Positions 23,672 to 32,817 of a stretch of 64,000 nucleotides of DNA are shown piece after piece; positions within the stretch are counted from its first letter, which is position 1, and each line of letters begins with the position of its first letter. The notes beneath the pieces are model-generated. The model ran no database searches and had not been told where the DNA came from. It saw only the letters and a program-made list of their open reading frames with translations. Source of the DNA: an uncultured Eubacteriales bacterium (lineage in GTDB: Bacteria > Bacillota > Clostridia > Lachnospirales > Bianqueaceae); NCBI GenBank assembly GCA_900315265.1, contig OMYN01000010.1, positions 1-64,000 on the forward strand, in the 5' to 3' direction. A program made the translations under genes and the position numbers.

Positions 23672-24949
23672 ATGATTTGCCCGCATTGCGGATATGACAA
23701 TGTATCAGGGTCCAAGTTCTGCTATCGGTGCGGAAAGCCTTTGCCGGCTGAAACAGATCAGTCCGGACAGCCTGCCGGAGCGGAACAGCCCTATCAGCCC
23801 GAAGGTCCGCAGACGATGTATCAGCCGCCTCAGGGACAGTCTTCTGTGCCGCAGCCTCCTGCCAATAAAATTTCGCCGCTGGTTCCTGTTTTGATCAGCG
23901 TAGCTGGCTTATTGCTAGTCCTGGTAGTGGTGCTTTCTGCCCTGCTTGTGACAGGTCATAAAAAATCGGCAGGCGCAGGGCACAGCTTTTCGACCATTGA
24001 TCAGCTTTTGGAGAAGTCGGACAAGGAAAACGGCTCAAAAGCAGGACTTCTTACGGATGAAGATTCTGACAGCGTAATGGTATCGCAGCCGTTCATTGAC
24101 GGTTCTGACAGCGCAGCAGACAAAGGTCCGGAAGACGATTCGGACAAAAAGGATGAACAGGAGATGGAAAAAGCTCCGGAAAGCGTCCAGCTGTCCTGCG
24201 GCGCACAGATCCTTAAGGACGCGGATAGCGCAGACCTGTCCCAATATTCGGTCGGCGATCTAAACGGGATCGAGCAGTGCCCTGACTTGTCCAGCCTGAT
24301 CATTAAACAAGGCTCTCTGACCGACCTGGGACCTTTATCCAAGCTGACCCATCTCAGAAATCTGGTCCTGAATAATGTCCCGGTTTCGGATCTGGATGCG
24401 CTGACGGGACTTTCGAGTCTTACAACGCTGGACATTCATGATACCCAGCTGAGCGCGGATGCGGTCAAACGGTTTACCGATACCCGTCCGGATGTCCAGA
24501 TCTCGGGCTATACGGCATTCTCCTATACGGTCGTGATCAAGGACACGAGCTGGGACCAGGCCGAAGCAGAGTGCGAGGCGGCCGGCGGGCACCTGGCCAG
24601 TATCAGGAGCCAGGACGAGCTCAACCTGATCATTGACGGCATCAGCCGGGCTCAGGATCAAAGCGGGGTCGTCCTGCACTATGTATGGCTTGGCGCATCC
24701 TCGTCGTCCGGTTCCTGGCAGTGGGTGGACGGCACGCCCTGGACACAGCTTGACGGCTGGTATCCGGGGGAACCTTCGGGACACGATGTTGACGGGACCG
24801 TGGAAGACAAGCTTTGCCTGTGGAATATCGATGATTACGGGTGGACGCTGAACGACCAGCGCAATGACCTGACCGGTTTCAATCAGGTGGCAGGCCACAT
24901 GGCTTATGTGCTGGAGAAGGAAGAATTGACCGGTATAAAGCCGCAGTAA
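23672..24949 (+). CDS. Zinc-ribbon membrane protein with LRR-like and C-type-lectin domains
   Basis: 425 residues in a clear modular order. Residues 1-22 form a zinc ribbon (CPHC and CYRC). A Pro/Gln-rich linker follows. A membrane helix lies at about 70-95 (LVPVLISVAGLLLVLVVVLSALLV). An acidic Ser/Asp-rich stalk runs to about 175. About 180-280 shows LRR-like strands (LSSLIIKQGSLTDLGPLSKL, LRNLVLNNVPVSDLDALTGL). About 290-415 is a C-type lectin-like domain (WDQAEAECEAAGGHLASI, WQWVDGTPW, EPSG, EDKLCLW, final AYVLEKE). The ribbon would be cytoplasmic and the lectin part outside. Ligand unknown; the EPS triplet sits where sugar-binding lectins have EPN or QPD. Confidence 0.85.
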   Translation: MICPHCGYDNVSGSKFCYRCGKPLPAETDQSGQPAGAEQPYQPEGPQTMYQPPQGQSSVPQPPANKISPLVPVLISVAGLLLVLVVVLSALLVTGHKKSAGAGHSFSTIDQLLEKSDKENGSKAGLLTDEDSDSVMVSQPFIDGSDSAADKGPEDDSDKKDEQEMEKAPESVQLSCGAQILKDADSADLSQYSVGDLNGIEQCPDLSSLIIKQGSLTDLGPLSKLTHLRNLVLNNVPVSDLDALTGLSSLTTLDIHDTQLSADAVKRFTDTRPDVQISGYTAFSYTVVIKDTSWDQAEAECEAAGGHLASIRSQDELNLIIDGISRAQDQSGVVLHYVWLGASSSSGSWQWVDGTPWTQLDGWYPGEPSGHDVDGTVEDKLCLWNIDDYGWTLNDQRNDLTGFNQVAGHMAYVLEKEELTGIKPQ

Positions 24950-24966
24950 CAATAAGGAGACTATCA

Positions 24967-26190
24967 ATGAAGATTTCTGAAGAATTAAAGGCGCGCGGAC
25001 TGATCGCGCAGATGACGGACGAAGAGGAGATCTGCGATCTGATCGATAACGGTAAAGCCGTTTTCTATATCGGCTTTGATCCTACCGCGGACAGCCTGCA
25101 CGTCGGCCATTTTATGGCCCTGACATTGATGAAACGGCTGCAGATGGCCGGCAACCGGCCTATTGCCCTGGTCGGCGGCGGGACCGGTATGATCGGCGAT
25201 CCTTCCGGCCGGTCGGATATGCGCAAGATGATGACCATCGAGACCATCGATCATAATGTGGAATGCTTTAAAAAGCAGATGAGCCGCTTTATCGATTTCG
25301 GACCCGGCAAGGCTATGATCGTCAATAACGGGGACTGGCTGCGCAATCTGAATTTCCTTGATTTTATGCGTGATATCGGTCCCTGCTTTTCTGTGAACGA
25401 GATGCTGCGCGCGCGCTGCTATGTCAACCGTCTTGAAAATGGTCTGAGCTTTTTGGAATTCAGCTACATGCTGATGCAGGCTTACGATTTTTATGAGTTA
25501 TACCAGCGCTACGGCTGCAACCTGGAGTTCGGAGGAGACGATCAGTGGTCCAACATGCTGGCCGGCACCGATCTGATCCGCCGCAAGCTGGGCAAGAACG
25601 CCTGCGCCATGACCATCAACCTGCTTTTGAAGCATGACGGGACGAAAATGGGAAAGACGGCCGGCGGAGCGGTATGGCTGGATCCCAACAAGACCGCTCC
25701 CTATGATTTTTATCAGTACTGGCGTAATGTGGACGATCAGGATGTCCTGAAGTTCCTGCGCATGATGACCTTCCTTCCTTTGGAACAGATCGATGAGATG
25801 GATAAATGGGAAGGCAGCCAGCTCAACGAAGCAAAACGGATCCTGGCTTATGAGCTGACCAAGATGGTCCACGGCGAAGAAGAGGCTCAAAAGGCGGAAG
25901 AAGCGGCCAAGTCCCTGTTCGGTGCCGGTGCTGCTTCTGAGAATATGCCCGAAGTCGTTCTTGCCGACAGTGATTTCAACGACGGCACCATCGACATTAT
26001 TACCATGATGCAGAAAGCCGGTCTGGCTTCCAGCCGCAGCGATGCCCGCCGCAATATCGAAGGGGGCGGCGTCAGCGCTGACGGGACCAAGGTGACTGAG
26101 ATCGGCCTGACCTTTACCAAAGAGGATCTGGCAAATGGCGGCATCATCGTAAAACGGGGCAAGAAGAAGTTCGTCCGCATTAAAGCCTGA
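24967..26190 (+). CDS. tyrS: Tyrosyl-tRNA synthetase
   Basis: 407 residues, bacterial TyrRS. Class I motifs are present as HVGHF (HIGH-like, near residue 45) and KMGKT (KMSKS-like, near 227). Tyrosine pocket residues lie in YIGFDPTADSLHVGH and in SYMLMQAYDF. C-terminal S4-type RNA-binding domain at about 345-405. The gene starts 17 bases after the lectin-like protein, so it has no T-box leader of its own and is likely to be cotranscribed from upstream. Confidence 0.96.
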   Translation: MKISEELKARGLIAQMTDEEEICDLIDNGKAVFYIGFDPTADSLHVGHFMALTLMKRLQMAGNRPIALVGGGTGMIGDPSGRSDMRKMMTIETIDHNVECFKKQMSRFIDFGPGKAMIVNNGDWLRNLNFLDFMRDIGPCFSVNEMLRARCYVNRLENGLSFLEFSYMLMQAYDFYELYQRYGCNLEFGGDDQWSNMLAGTDLIRRKLGKNACAMTINLLLKHDGTKMGKTAGGAVWLDPNKTAPYDFYQYWRNVDDQDVLKFLRMMTFLPLEQIDEMDKWEGSQLNEAKRILAYELTKMVHGEEEAQKAEEAAKSLFGAGAASENMPEVVLADSDFNDGTIDIITMMQKAGLASSRSDARRNIEGGGVSADGTKVTEIGLTFTKEDLANGGIIVKRGKKKFVRIKA

Positions 26191-26195
26191 TTTGT

Positions 26196-26224
26196 TTGAC
26201 AATCTACGGCCTTAATGTTACAAT
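26196..26224 (+). promoter_or_regulatory. Promoter of the T-box-pheST unit
   Basis: TTGACA, a 17-base spacer and TACAAT, placed just after the tyrS stop. Confidence 0.88.
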
Positions 26225-26230
26225 TCTTTA

Positions 26231-26512
26231 TGTTTGACAGCGATAAAAGCAATGAAATCGGCACAGTAGATGCACGCGCGGGCATACAGAGAGTCGGGAC
26301 CACAGGCTGAAAGTTCCGGCCGTAAGGCGGGCATTCGAAATTTCACCGGTCAAGCTGCCCTTAGAAGGGGCTGGGCGCCATCCCATTATGAATGGCAGTG
26401 AGGAAAAACAAAGACAAGGCTGTAAAATTTGATAGCCGGTCTTTGGTTTTCGAAACATGGTGGTACCACGGTAACAAACCCGTCCAATGTAACAGTTGGA
26501 CGGGTATTTTTA
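26231..26512 (+). promoter_or_regulatory. T-box riboswitch (Phe) controlling pheST
   Basis: A leader of about 280 bases with the T-box core TGGTGGTACCACGG (26458-26471), which binds the uncharged tRNA acceptor end. The terminator at 26477-26512 (CCCGTCCAA / TTGGACGGG then TATTTTT) competes with an antiterminator formed by the T-box. The stem I region contains CAGAGAG and GGCTGAAAG elements. The specifier is most likely TTC (Phe) at 26342-26344, followed by A as usual. Uncharged tRNA-Phe should allow read-through into pheS. Confidence 0.93.
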
Positions 26513-26530
26513 ATGTAAGGAGATATAGTC

Positions 26531-27559
26531 GTGAGCGAAAAAATCGACGAGCTGAAACAAACCTTTCAGGAAGATATGGACAAGGCTCAGAACACAGAGG
26601 ATCTGGAAAATATCCGGGTCAAGTATCTGGGAAAGAAAGGCACCATTACCGAATTGCTGAAGGGCATGCGCAATATGCAGGGTGACGAGCGTAAAGAAGC
26701 CGGCAAACGCATCAACCTTCTGAAGGCTCAGGTATCCGAGAGTATCCAGGAAAGAGGAAAGCAGATCCAGAAGGAAATGGAAAAGCGCCTGCTGATGGCA
26801 GACCGGCGCGTGGATATCAGCCTTCCGGCGGGTAACAATATCGGCAGCCTTCATCCTATTACCATCGTACAAAGAGAACTGGAAGAGATCTTTTCCAGCA
26901 TGGGCTTTGCCGTCGAGGATTATAACGAAGTCGTTACGGAATACCAGAACTTTGAGGCGGTCAATGTCCCTAAAAACCATCCGGCCCGCGACATGCAGGA
27001 TACTTACTACCTGGATAACGGCGAACTGTTAAAGACGCAGACCAGCGCGGCCCAGAACTACATCCTGAGAAAATACGGGGCACCCTGCCGTGCCATTTTC
27101 CCCGGACGGTGCTTCCGCAACGAGGCTCTGGACGCCAGCCATGAAAATACTTTCTTCCAGATGGAAGGTATGATGGTCGACAAAGACATTTCGGTCGCCA
27201 ACCTGATCTATTTCATGGAAACCATGCTGTCCGAGGTCTTCCAGACCGACATCACCGTCCGCCTGCGCCCCGGATTCTTCCCCTTTACCGAGCCCTCCTT
27301 CGAGCTGGATATCCATTGCCCCTTCTGCGGAGGAAAAGGATGCGCTACCTGTAAGCACGGCGGCTGGATCGAACTGTGCCCCTGCGGCATGATCCATCCC
27401 AACGTTTTGAAGATGGGCGGCGTCGACCCTGATAAGTACACCGGATTTGCCTTCGGACTGGGCCTGACCCGTCTGGCCATGATGAAGTTTGATATCAATG
27501 ATATCCGTGTCCTAAACAGCGGCAATCTGAAAGCTCTGGATCAGTTCACGATCCTGTAA
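26531..27559 (+). CDS. pheS: Phenylalanyl-tRNA synthetase alpha subunit
   Basis: 342 residues from GTG 26531 behind TAAGGAGA. Catalytic subunit of the alpha2-beta2 enzyme. An N-terminal coiled-coil (about 1-85) contacts tRNA. Class II motifs: HPARDMQDTYYL region, motif 2 GRCFRNEALDASH ... FFQMEG, and motif 3 GFAFGLGLTRLAMMKF. A Cys-rich insert (CPFCGGKGCATCKHGGW) is a more Cys-rich version of the usual PheS segment and could bind a metal. Under T-box control. Confidence 0.97.
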   Translation: MSEKIDELKQTFQEDMDKAQNTEDLENIRVKYLGKKGTITELLKGMRNMQGDERKEAGKRINLLKAQVSESIQERGKQIQKEMEKRLLMADRRVDISLPAGNNIGSLHPITIVQRELEEIFSSMGFAVEDYNEVVTEYQNFEAVNVPKNHPARDMQDTYYLDNGELLKTQTSAAQNYILRKYGAPCRAIFPGRCFRNEALDASHENTFFQMEGMMVDKDISVANLIYFMETMLSEVFQTDITVRLRPGFFPFTEPSFELDIHCPFCGGKGCATCKHGGWIELCPCGMIHPNVLKMGGVDPDKYTGFAFGLGLTRLAMMKFDINDIRVLNSGNLKALDQFTIL

Positions 27560-27589
27560 TCGAAAGAATCCTGAAAGCGGAGGAAAAAT

Positions 27590-29989
27590 ATGTTTTTATC
27601 AATGAACTGGATCGGCGACTTCGTAGACCTTACCGGAGTCGATATGGACGATCTGATGCATAAATTCACCATGGGTACTGCTGAAGTAGAGGGGTACCAG
27701 TGGGTCGGAAAAGATGTTCAGGATGTCGTCGTAGGAAAGATCATATCCTGTGAAAAACATCCGGATTCCAGAAAGCTGCACCTCTTAAAGGTCGACGTCG
27801 GCGATAAGGTCCTGGATATCGTCTGCGGGGCGCCCAATGCCCGCGTGGGGATCAAGGTCCCGGTCGCTCTGCCCGGCGGCAAGGCCGGCGGTATGGATAT
27901 TGAACCCCGCATGCTGGCAGGCTGCATTTCCAACGGTATGTGCTGCAGCCAGAAAGAGCTGGGCGTATCCGACGACCATTCGGGGCTGTGGGAACTGCCG
28001 GAGGATCTTCCTCTCGGCAAAGACCTGAAAGAGATCTATGAAATCGACGATTTCATCTTTGAAGTAGATAACAAATCGCTGACCAACCGTCCCGACCTGT
28101 GGGGCCACTACGGGATCGCCCGCGAGGTAGCGGCGCTGACCGGACGGACGCTGAAACCTTACCAGACCCACTCGCTGGACGCTTACGAGAGTCTGCCTGA
28201 GGTGCCGATCAGCGTTGAGGACGACAGCTGCTACCGGTATTCGGCCATGGCCATTTCGAATATTACCGTGCCGAAAAGCCCCGAAAACATGCAGATCCGG
28301 CTTTACCGCTGCGGTATGCGGGGCATCAACCTTCTGACGGACCTTACCAACTATCTGATGCTGGAACTGGGCCAGCCTATGCACGCTTATGACTATAAAC
28401 GCGTCAGCCAGATCGAAGTCAAGAAATTCGACCAGCCTTTCCAGTTCACGACCCTGGACGATAAAGTCCGTACGGTAGGCACCGACACGCTGATGATCTG
28501 CTCTCAGGGCAAGCCGGTCTGCGTAGCCGGCATCATGGGCGGACAGGAAAGCGAGATCGTGGATGACACCGACAGCTTCCTTTTGGAATGCGCCAATTTT
28601 GATTCCATGAGCGTGCGCAAGTCCACCCAGGCCCTGGGCCTTCGCACTGACGCGGCCCTGCGCTACGAAAAGACCCTGGATCCGGAGATGACCAGGACGG
28701 CAGTAGCCCGTTATCTGAAGCTCCTTCTGGAGATCGATCCGGACGTCAAAGTCATCAGCCGCTTCAGCGACTGCTATAAAAAGCACTATCCGCACCGAGT
28801 CATTACCATCGACAAGGACTATGTCGACCGTTATACCGGCATCGATATTTCCGAAGACCGTATCACCAAGACCCTGACCGATCTGGGATTCGGAGTGACC
28901 CGCCGGGGCAAGGACTTCATTGTCGATGTTCCCAGCTATCGGGCCACCAAAGATGTCACTATCCCGGCCGACCTGATCGAGGAGATCAGCCGTATCTACG
29001 GGTACGATAACTTTGCCAAGAAGACGACCCGGGCCGCTATCCATCCGATCACCATGACTCCCGAGCACCGTCTGCACCGGGGCGTCAAGAATCTGCTGGC
29101 CTTCAGCTACGGCAGCCACGAGGTCCACACCTACATCTGGAACGACGGCAAGACGCTTGGCCAGCTGGGCCTTTCCAATAAGGGCATCCTTCATCTGACC
29201 AATGCCGTTTCGCCGGATATCGACACCATCCGCGAGGAAATGGTACCTTCTTTGATTTGTGTCGCAGCCAAAAACAAGACCTACGCGCAGGAGTTCTCTG
29301 TTTTTGAGATCGGAAGTGTTGTGACCGGTCTTGATAAAGACAATCTTGCCATCGAAGAGAAACATCTGGGTGTCGTTCTGGTCGGACAAAAGGGCAGCGA
29401 GGAAAAGCTGGTAATGAGGGCCAAGAGTATTTGCGAGTCGATCGCCAAGATGCTGCGCGGCATCAGCTTTTACTACACCAATGATGAATCCGGGGACGTT
29501 AAAGAGTGGGAGCATCCTTACAATGCCTTCACGGTCATGGCCGCTGATGAAGATCCGATTACGCCTGACCTGAACGTCGGACGCATCGCCATCGTTCATC
29601 CTTCGGTAAGCGCTAAGATCAACAAGAAGCTGGCCCTGGTTGGCATCGAGTTGAATATGGACGCTATCTGGCCTTTGACCCGCATCATGCCCAAGTTCCA
29701 GGAGCCCAGCCGCTTCCCCAGCATCACGGCGGATATCACCTATCAGGTGGACAGCAGTGTCCGTTATTCCGAATTCATGCGCGTCATTGCCCAGCATCCC
29801 AGCCAGCTTCTGAAGGATACCGAACTGATGGGCATTTATGAAGATCCGGACGTGAAAGGTAAGAAGGCCGTCACCATTCGCTATACCTTCGGGGCGGATG
29901 ACCGTACCCTGACTTCGGAAGAGGTCACCGATGCCATCGAAATGTACCGCGGTGTAATGCGCGAACTTGGAGCGATGGTAGAAGGCTGA
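27590..29989 (+). CDS. pheT: Phenylalanyl-tRNA synthetase beta subunit
   Basis: 799 residues. Editing and tRNA-binding subunit. Order of domains: EMAP-type tRNA-binding domain (about 40-150; ISCEKHPDSRKLHLLKVDVG, VCGAPNARVG), B3/B4 editing domain (about 210-390; LTDLTNYLMLELGQPMHAYD), B5 (about 405-475; RVITIDKDYVDRYTGIDIS), catalytic-like core, and ferredoxin-fold anticodon-binding domain at 705-799. Follows pheS by 30 bases with AGCGGAGG. Confidence 0.97.
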   Translation: MFLSMNWIGDFVDLTGVDMDDLMHKFTMGTAEVEGYQWVGKDVQDVVVGKIISCEKHPDSRKLHLLKVDVGDKVLDIVCGAPNARVGIKVPVALPGGKAGGMDIEPRMLAGCISNGMCCSQKELGVSDDHSGLWELPEDLPLGKDLKEIYEIDDFIFEVDNKSLTNRPDLWGHYGIAREVAALTGRTLKPYQTHSLDAYESLPEVPISVEDDSCYRYSAMAISNITVPKSPENMQIRLYRCGMRGINLLTDLTNYLMLELGQPMHAYDYKRVSQIEVKKFDQPFQFTTLDDKVRTVGTDTLMICSQGKPVCVAGIMGGQESEIVDDTDSFLLECANFDSMSVRKSTQALGLRTDAALRYEKTLDPEMTRTAVARYLKLLLEIDPDVKVISRFSDCYKKHYPHRVITIDKDYVDRYTGIDISEDRITKTLTDLGFGVTRRGKDFIVDVPSYRATKDVTIPADLIEEISRIYGYDNFAKKTTRAAIHPITMTPEHRLHRGVKNLLAFSYGSHEVHTYIWNDGKTLGQLGLSNKGILHLTNAVSPDIDTIREEMVPSLICVAAKNKTYAQEFSVFEIGSVVTGLDKDNLAIEEKHLGVVLVGQKGSEEKLVMRAKSICESIAKMLRGISFYYTNDESGDVKEWEHPYNAFTVMAADEDPITPDLNVGRIAIVHPSVSAKINKKLALVGIELNMDAIWPLTRIMPKFQEPSRFPSITADITYQVDSSVRYSEFMRVIAQHPSQLLKDTELMGIYEDPDVKGKKAVTIRYTFGADDRTLTSEEVTDAIEMYRGVMRELGAMVEG

Positions 29990-30015
29990 CCGGTTCTGAT
30001 CCAATAAAGAAATCG

Positions 30016-30050
30016 ACCCAGGCGGCAGGGCTTTTGCCCGCTGCCTGGGT
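30016..30050 (+). terminator. Hairpin after pheT, probable terminator
   Basis: ACCCAGGCGGCAGGGC pairs with GCCCGCTGCCTGGGT around TTTT. The tail is only TTGCTATTT, so termination may be partial. The -35 of the rnz promoter begins right after it. Confidence 0.6.
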
Positions 30051-30080
30051 TTGCTATTTACCGGGGGCCTGGTGTATAAT
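30051..30080 (+). promoter_or_regulatory. Promoter of rnz-tsaD
   Basis: TTGCTA, an 18-base spacer and extended TG-n-TATAAT, 50 bases before the rnz start. Confidence 0.7.
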
Positions 30081-30129
30081 AAAAAACCAGTTTACAGGAA
30101 CAGATCGTTAAGGGGATAGGGGGACTTGT

Positions 30130-31056
30130 ATGTTTGACGTGTGTCTTTTGGGGACCAGCGGTATGCTGCCGCTGCCCAACCGATGGCTGACCAGCTGTCT
30201 TATCCGCTATGGCGGGACCTCTCTGCTGATCGATTGCGGAGAGGGTACCCAGATCACCATGAGGATGCAGGGGTGGAGCTTTAAGGATATCGATACTATC
30301 CTCTTTACCCATTATCACGCAGACCATGTGGCCGGCCTGCCCGGCCTTTTACTGACCATCGGAAACAGCGGCCGGACCGAGCCTATCACAATCATCGGAC
30401 CTAAAGGGCTCAAGCGAGTACTGGACGGTCTGCTGCAGATCGCGCGGGGCCTTCCTTTTCAGGTACTGTACCGGGAACTGACAGCGGAAGAGATCGACGG
30501 GCAGCTGCCCATAGAGCGGGGCCCTCTTATCATCAAGTCCTGCCGCTGCGATCACGGAGTGCCCTGTGTCGGCTACAGTGTACAGATCAGCCGCAAGCCC
30601 CGTTTTGACCCGGACCGGGCAAAAGCAGCCAATATCCCTCTTCCCTACTGGCACTGTCTTCAAAACGGAGAAACAGTCAGGGGGGAGGATGGGACCGTCT
30701 TTACCCCGGATATGGTCCTGGGAGGCGCCCGCCGTGGCCTTAAGGTTACTTATGCGACCGATTCGCGGCCCAAAGACACCATCGTCAGCCTGGCAAAAGG
30801 GTCGGACCTTTTCATCTGCGAGGGTATGTACGGAGCCAAGGACAAGCAGGAGAAGGTCAAAGAACACAAGCATATGTCCTTTCAGGAAGCCGCGGCCATG
30901 GCGAAAGCAGCCGGCGTGAGCGAGCTGTGGCTGACTCATTTTTCACCGGCTATGCCCCAGCCCAAGGATTATCTGCCTGAGGCAGCGGCCATATTTGCCA
31001 ACACCAGGATCGGGCGCGACCGACAGACGCGTGAACTTACCTTTGAGGAAGACTGA
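30130..31056 (+). CDS. rnz: Ribonuclease Z
   Basis: 308 residues. Metallo-beta-lactamase-fold endonuclease that trims tRNA 3' ends, needed here because the visible tRNAs lack encoded CCA. Seen: FTHYHADHVAGLPGLL (the HxHxDH zinc motif, near residue 60), YATDSRP with the bridging Asp, and THFSPAMPQP at the C-terminus. The flexible arm (about 155-180) is present. Start ATG after AGGGGGA. tsaD follows after 33 bases. Confidence 0.94.
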   Translation: MFDVCLLGTSGMLPLPNRWLTSCLIRYGGTSLLIDCGEGTQITMRMQGWSFKDIDTILFTHYHADHVAGLPGLLLTIGNSGRTEPITIIGPKGLKRVLDGLLQIARGLPFQVLYRELTAEEIDGQLPIERGPLIIKSCRCDHGVPCVGYSVQISRKPRFDPDRAKAANIPLPYWHCLQNGETVRGEDGTVFTPDMVLGGARRGLKVTYATDSRPKDTIVSLAKGSDLFICEGMYGAKDKQEKVKEHKHMSFQEAAAMAKAAGVSELWLTHFSPAMPQPKDYLPEAAAIFANTRIGRDRQTRELTFEED

Positions 31057-31089
31057 CACGGAGGCGAAAGCCGACAGAAAGAAGGATCC

Positions 31090-32103
31090 ATGGAAAAATA
31101 TCCCGTTATTTTAGGCATCGAATCCAGCTGCGACGAGACAGCGGCAGCCGTGGTCAAAAACGGCCGTCAGGTCTTGTCCAATGTGATCAGCTCCCAGGTG
31201 CCCGTCCACACCATTTTCGGAGGCGTCGTGCCGGAGATCGCCAGCCGCAAACATATCGAAGCGATCGACGGGGTCATTAAAAAAGCCCTTGCCGACGCCG
31301 GTATGACCTTTGACGATATCGACGCCATTGCCGTAACCTACGGCCCCGGGCTGGTGGGAGCCCTGCTGGTCGGCCTTTCGGAGGCCAAAGCCTTGGCTTA
31401 CGCCCTGAATAAGCCTCTTCTGGGCGTGCATCATCTGAAGGGACACATAGCCGCCAACTATATTACTGACCCTGACTGGGAGCCTCCTTTCTTATGCCTG
31501 GTCGTCAGCGGAGGCCATACCCATATTATTATGGTCGATGATTACCGCCATTATCACATCCTGGGACACACCCGCGATGATGCTGCCGGCGAAGCCTTTG
31601 ATAAGGTCGCAAGGGCGATCGGACTCGGTTATCCCGGCGGGCCCAAGATCCAGAAAGCAGCGGAGAATGGCAATCCCGATGCTATTCATTTTCCGCGCCC
31701 CTGTCTGGATGAAGAAGGGTACAACTTCAGTTTCAGCGGTCTTAAGTCAGCCGTCCTCAATTATTTGAACACTGAGAAAATGCAGGGACACACGGTCAGC
31801 CAGGCCGATGTGGCCGCGTCTTTCCAGGCGGCCGTGGTCGAGGTGCTGGTAACGAAAACCATGCAGGCTGCGGTGGATCACCATGTGAAACGGGTAGCCG
31901 TAGCCGGGGGCGTGTCGGCCAATAAGGCTTTGCGTCAATCCCTGGAAGCAGCCTGCAAAAAGCATGGTTTCGAATTCTGCCGTCCCGAGATCATTTTGTG
32001 TACGGATAATGCCGCTATGATCGCTTCGGCGGCTTATTATGAGTATGATAAAGGCGAGCAAAGTGAGCTCTCGCTGAATGCCGATCCTAACCTGACTTTA
32101 TAA
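31090..32103 (+). CDS. tsaD: tRNA threonylcarbamoyladenosine synthase subunit TsaD
   Basis: 337 residues. Transfers threonylcarbamoyl to A37 of tRNAs reading ANN codons, with TsaB, TsaE and TsaC. Seen: [16 protein letters not shown], metal motif [11 protein letters not shown] (H-x3-H), [31 protein letters not shown] and [12 protein letters not shown]. Likely cotranscribed with rnz, pairing two tRNA-maturation genes. Confidence 0.97.
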   Translation: MEKYPVILGIESSCDETAAAVVKNGRQVLSNVISSQVPVHTIFGGVVPEIASRKHIEAIDGVIKKALADAGMTFDDIDAIAVTYGPGLVGALLVGLSEAKALAYALNKPLLGVHHLKGHIAANYITDPDWEPPFLCLVVSGGHTHIIMVDDYRHYHILGHTRDDAAGEAFDKVARAIGLGYPGGPKIQKAAENGNPDAIHFPRPCLDEEGYNFSFSGLKSAVLNYLNTEKMQGHTVSQADVAASFQAAVVEVLVTKTMQAAVDHHVKRVAVAGGVSANKALRQSLEAACKKHGFEFCRPEIILCTDNAAMIASAAYYEYDKGEQSELSLNADPNLTL

Positions 32104-32135
32104 GATATAAGAATCTGAAAAAAAGAAGGCCTGCC

Positions 32136-32735
32136 ATGAGCGATTTACCAAAAGGTGTTTTGGAGCTGAAATGCCCCCAGTGCGGCGCCAACATGAATTA
32201 TGATCCGGTCAAGGGACTGGTTACCTGCGACTATTGCGGCTACCGTCTGGTGCTTCCGGAAGAAAATAAGGAACAGATGGACAAGGCACAGGGGATCCAG
32301 CCTAAGACCCTGACCGAGCAGATGGCCGAGAAGACCAAAGAAGAGCAAGAGAAACACCGCCGGGAAGAGGAAGAAGCCCAAAAGGCAATGGAACAGAATG
32401 GGAAAAGCAGCCGCGATGCTTACGATTTCGGCCGTTTCCTGATGGGAATGTTTACCGGAGGTTTCGGCTGGCATCTGAGACGCTTTGTGCGTTATGTCAT
32501 AACTTTTCTGATCTGCGCAGTCAGTGCTGCGGCCGGCTTTTTTGTCTGCAAGTACCTGCCGGTATGGACGGGTGCAGATCTTGCCTCGTATAACGGGTAT
32601 TTGCTGATCGTAGGAGCGGTCCTGGCGATCGTCGGGATCTTTTGCCTCAGGATCTCTTATAAGAAGGCTAAAAGCATCCCGCTGGGACTGGGGATCGGAC
32701 TGCTGCTGGCTTACTTTTTAAAGCTTTGGCTGTAA
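32136..32735 (+). CDS. Zinc-ribbon membrane protein of unknown function
   Basis: 199 residues. An N-terminal zinc ribbon (CPQCGAN at about 13 and CDYCGY at about 32) is followed by a strongly charged Lys/Glu coiled-coil-like stretch (about 45-95). Then come two or three helices: FVRYVITFLICAVSAAAGFFV, LIVGAVLAIVGIFCL and LGLGIGLLLAYFL. Domain order resembles the proteins at 22426 and 23672 in joining a ribbon with membrane helices, but there is no close sequence match. Follows tsaD by 32 bases. Function unknown. Confidence 0.7.
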   Translation: MSDLPKGVLELKCPQCGANMNYDPVKGLVTCDYCGYRLVLPEENKEQMDKAQGIQPKTLTEQMAEKTKEEQEKHRREEEEAQKAMEQNGKSSRDAYDFGRFLMGMFTGGFGWHLRRFVRYVITFLICAVSAAAGFFVCKYLPVWTGADLASYNGYLLIVGAVLAIVGIFCLRISYKKAKSIPLGLGIGLLLAYFLKLWL

Positions 32736-32778
32736 GACATTTGACGGTTATCTTTTTATAGCCTTGGATATAAGGTGG

Positions 32779-32807
32779 TTGACGGCTGTCTTTTTGCGGC
32801 CTATAAT
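32779..32807 (+). promoter_or_regulatory. Promoter of the GH13 glucosidase gene
   Basis: TTGACG, a 17-base spacer and TATAAT. An imperfect copy of the same stretch (TTGACGGTTATCTTTTT) lies about 35 bases upstream at 32745, as if the promoter region had been duplicated. Confidence 0.88.
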
Positions 32808-32817
32808 GCCCTGTAGT

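Noticed and set aside
23672-24949. Diversity-generating retroelement target (lectin domain)
   Set aside because: No reverse transcriptase and no matching template repeat were noticed in the window, and the gene end lacks an A-rich variable repeat.
24950-24966. T-box before tyrS
   Set aside because: The gap is 17 bases and no T-box core word is present in the preceding coding end.
27785-30004. Long minus-strand open frame opposite pheT (739 codons)
   Set aside because: It is a shadow of pheT, with no ribosome site and no recognisable domain; the plus strand encodes a full PheT.
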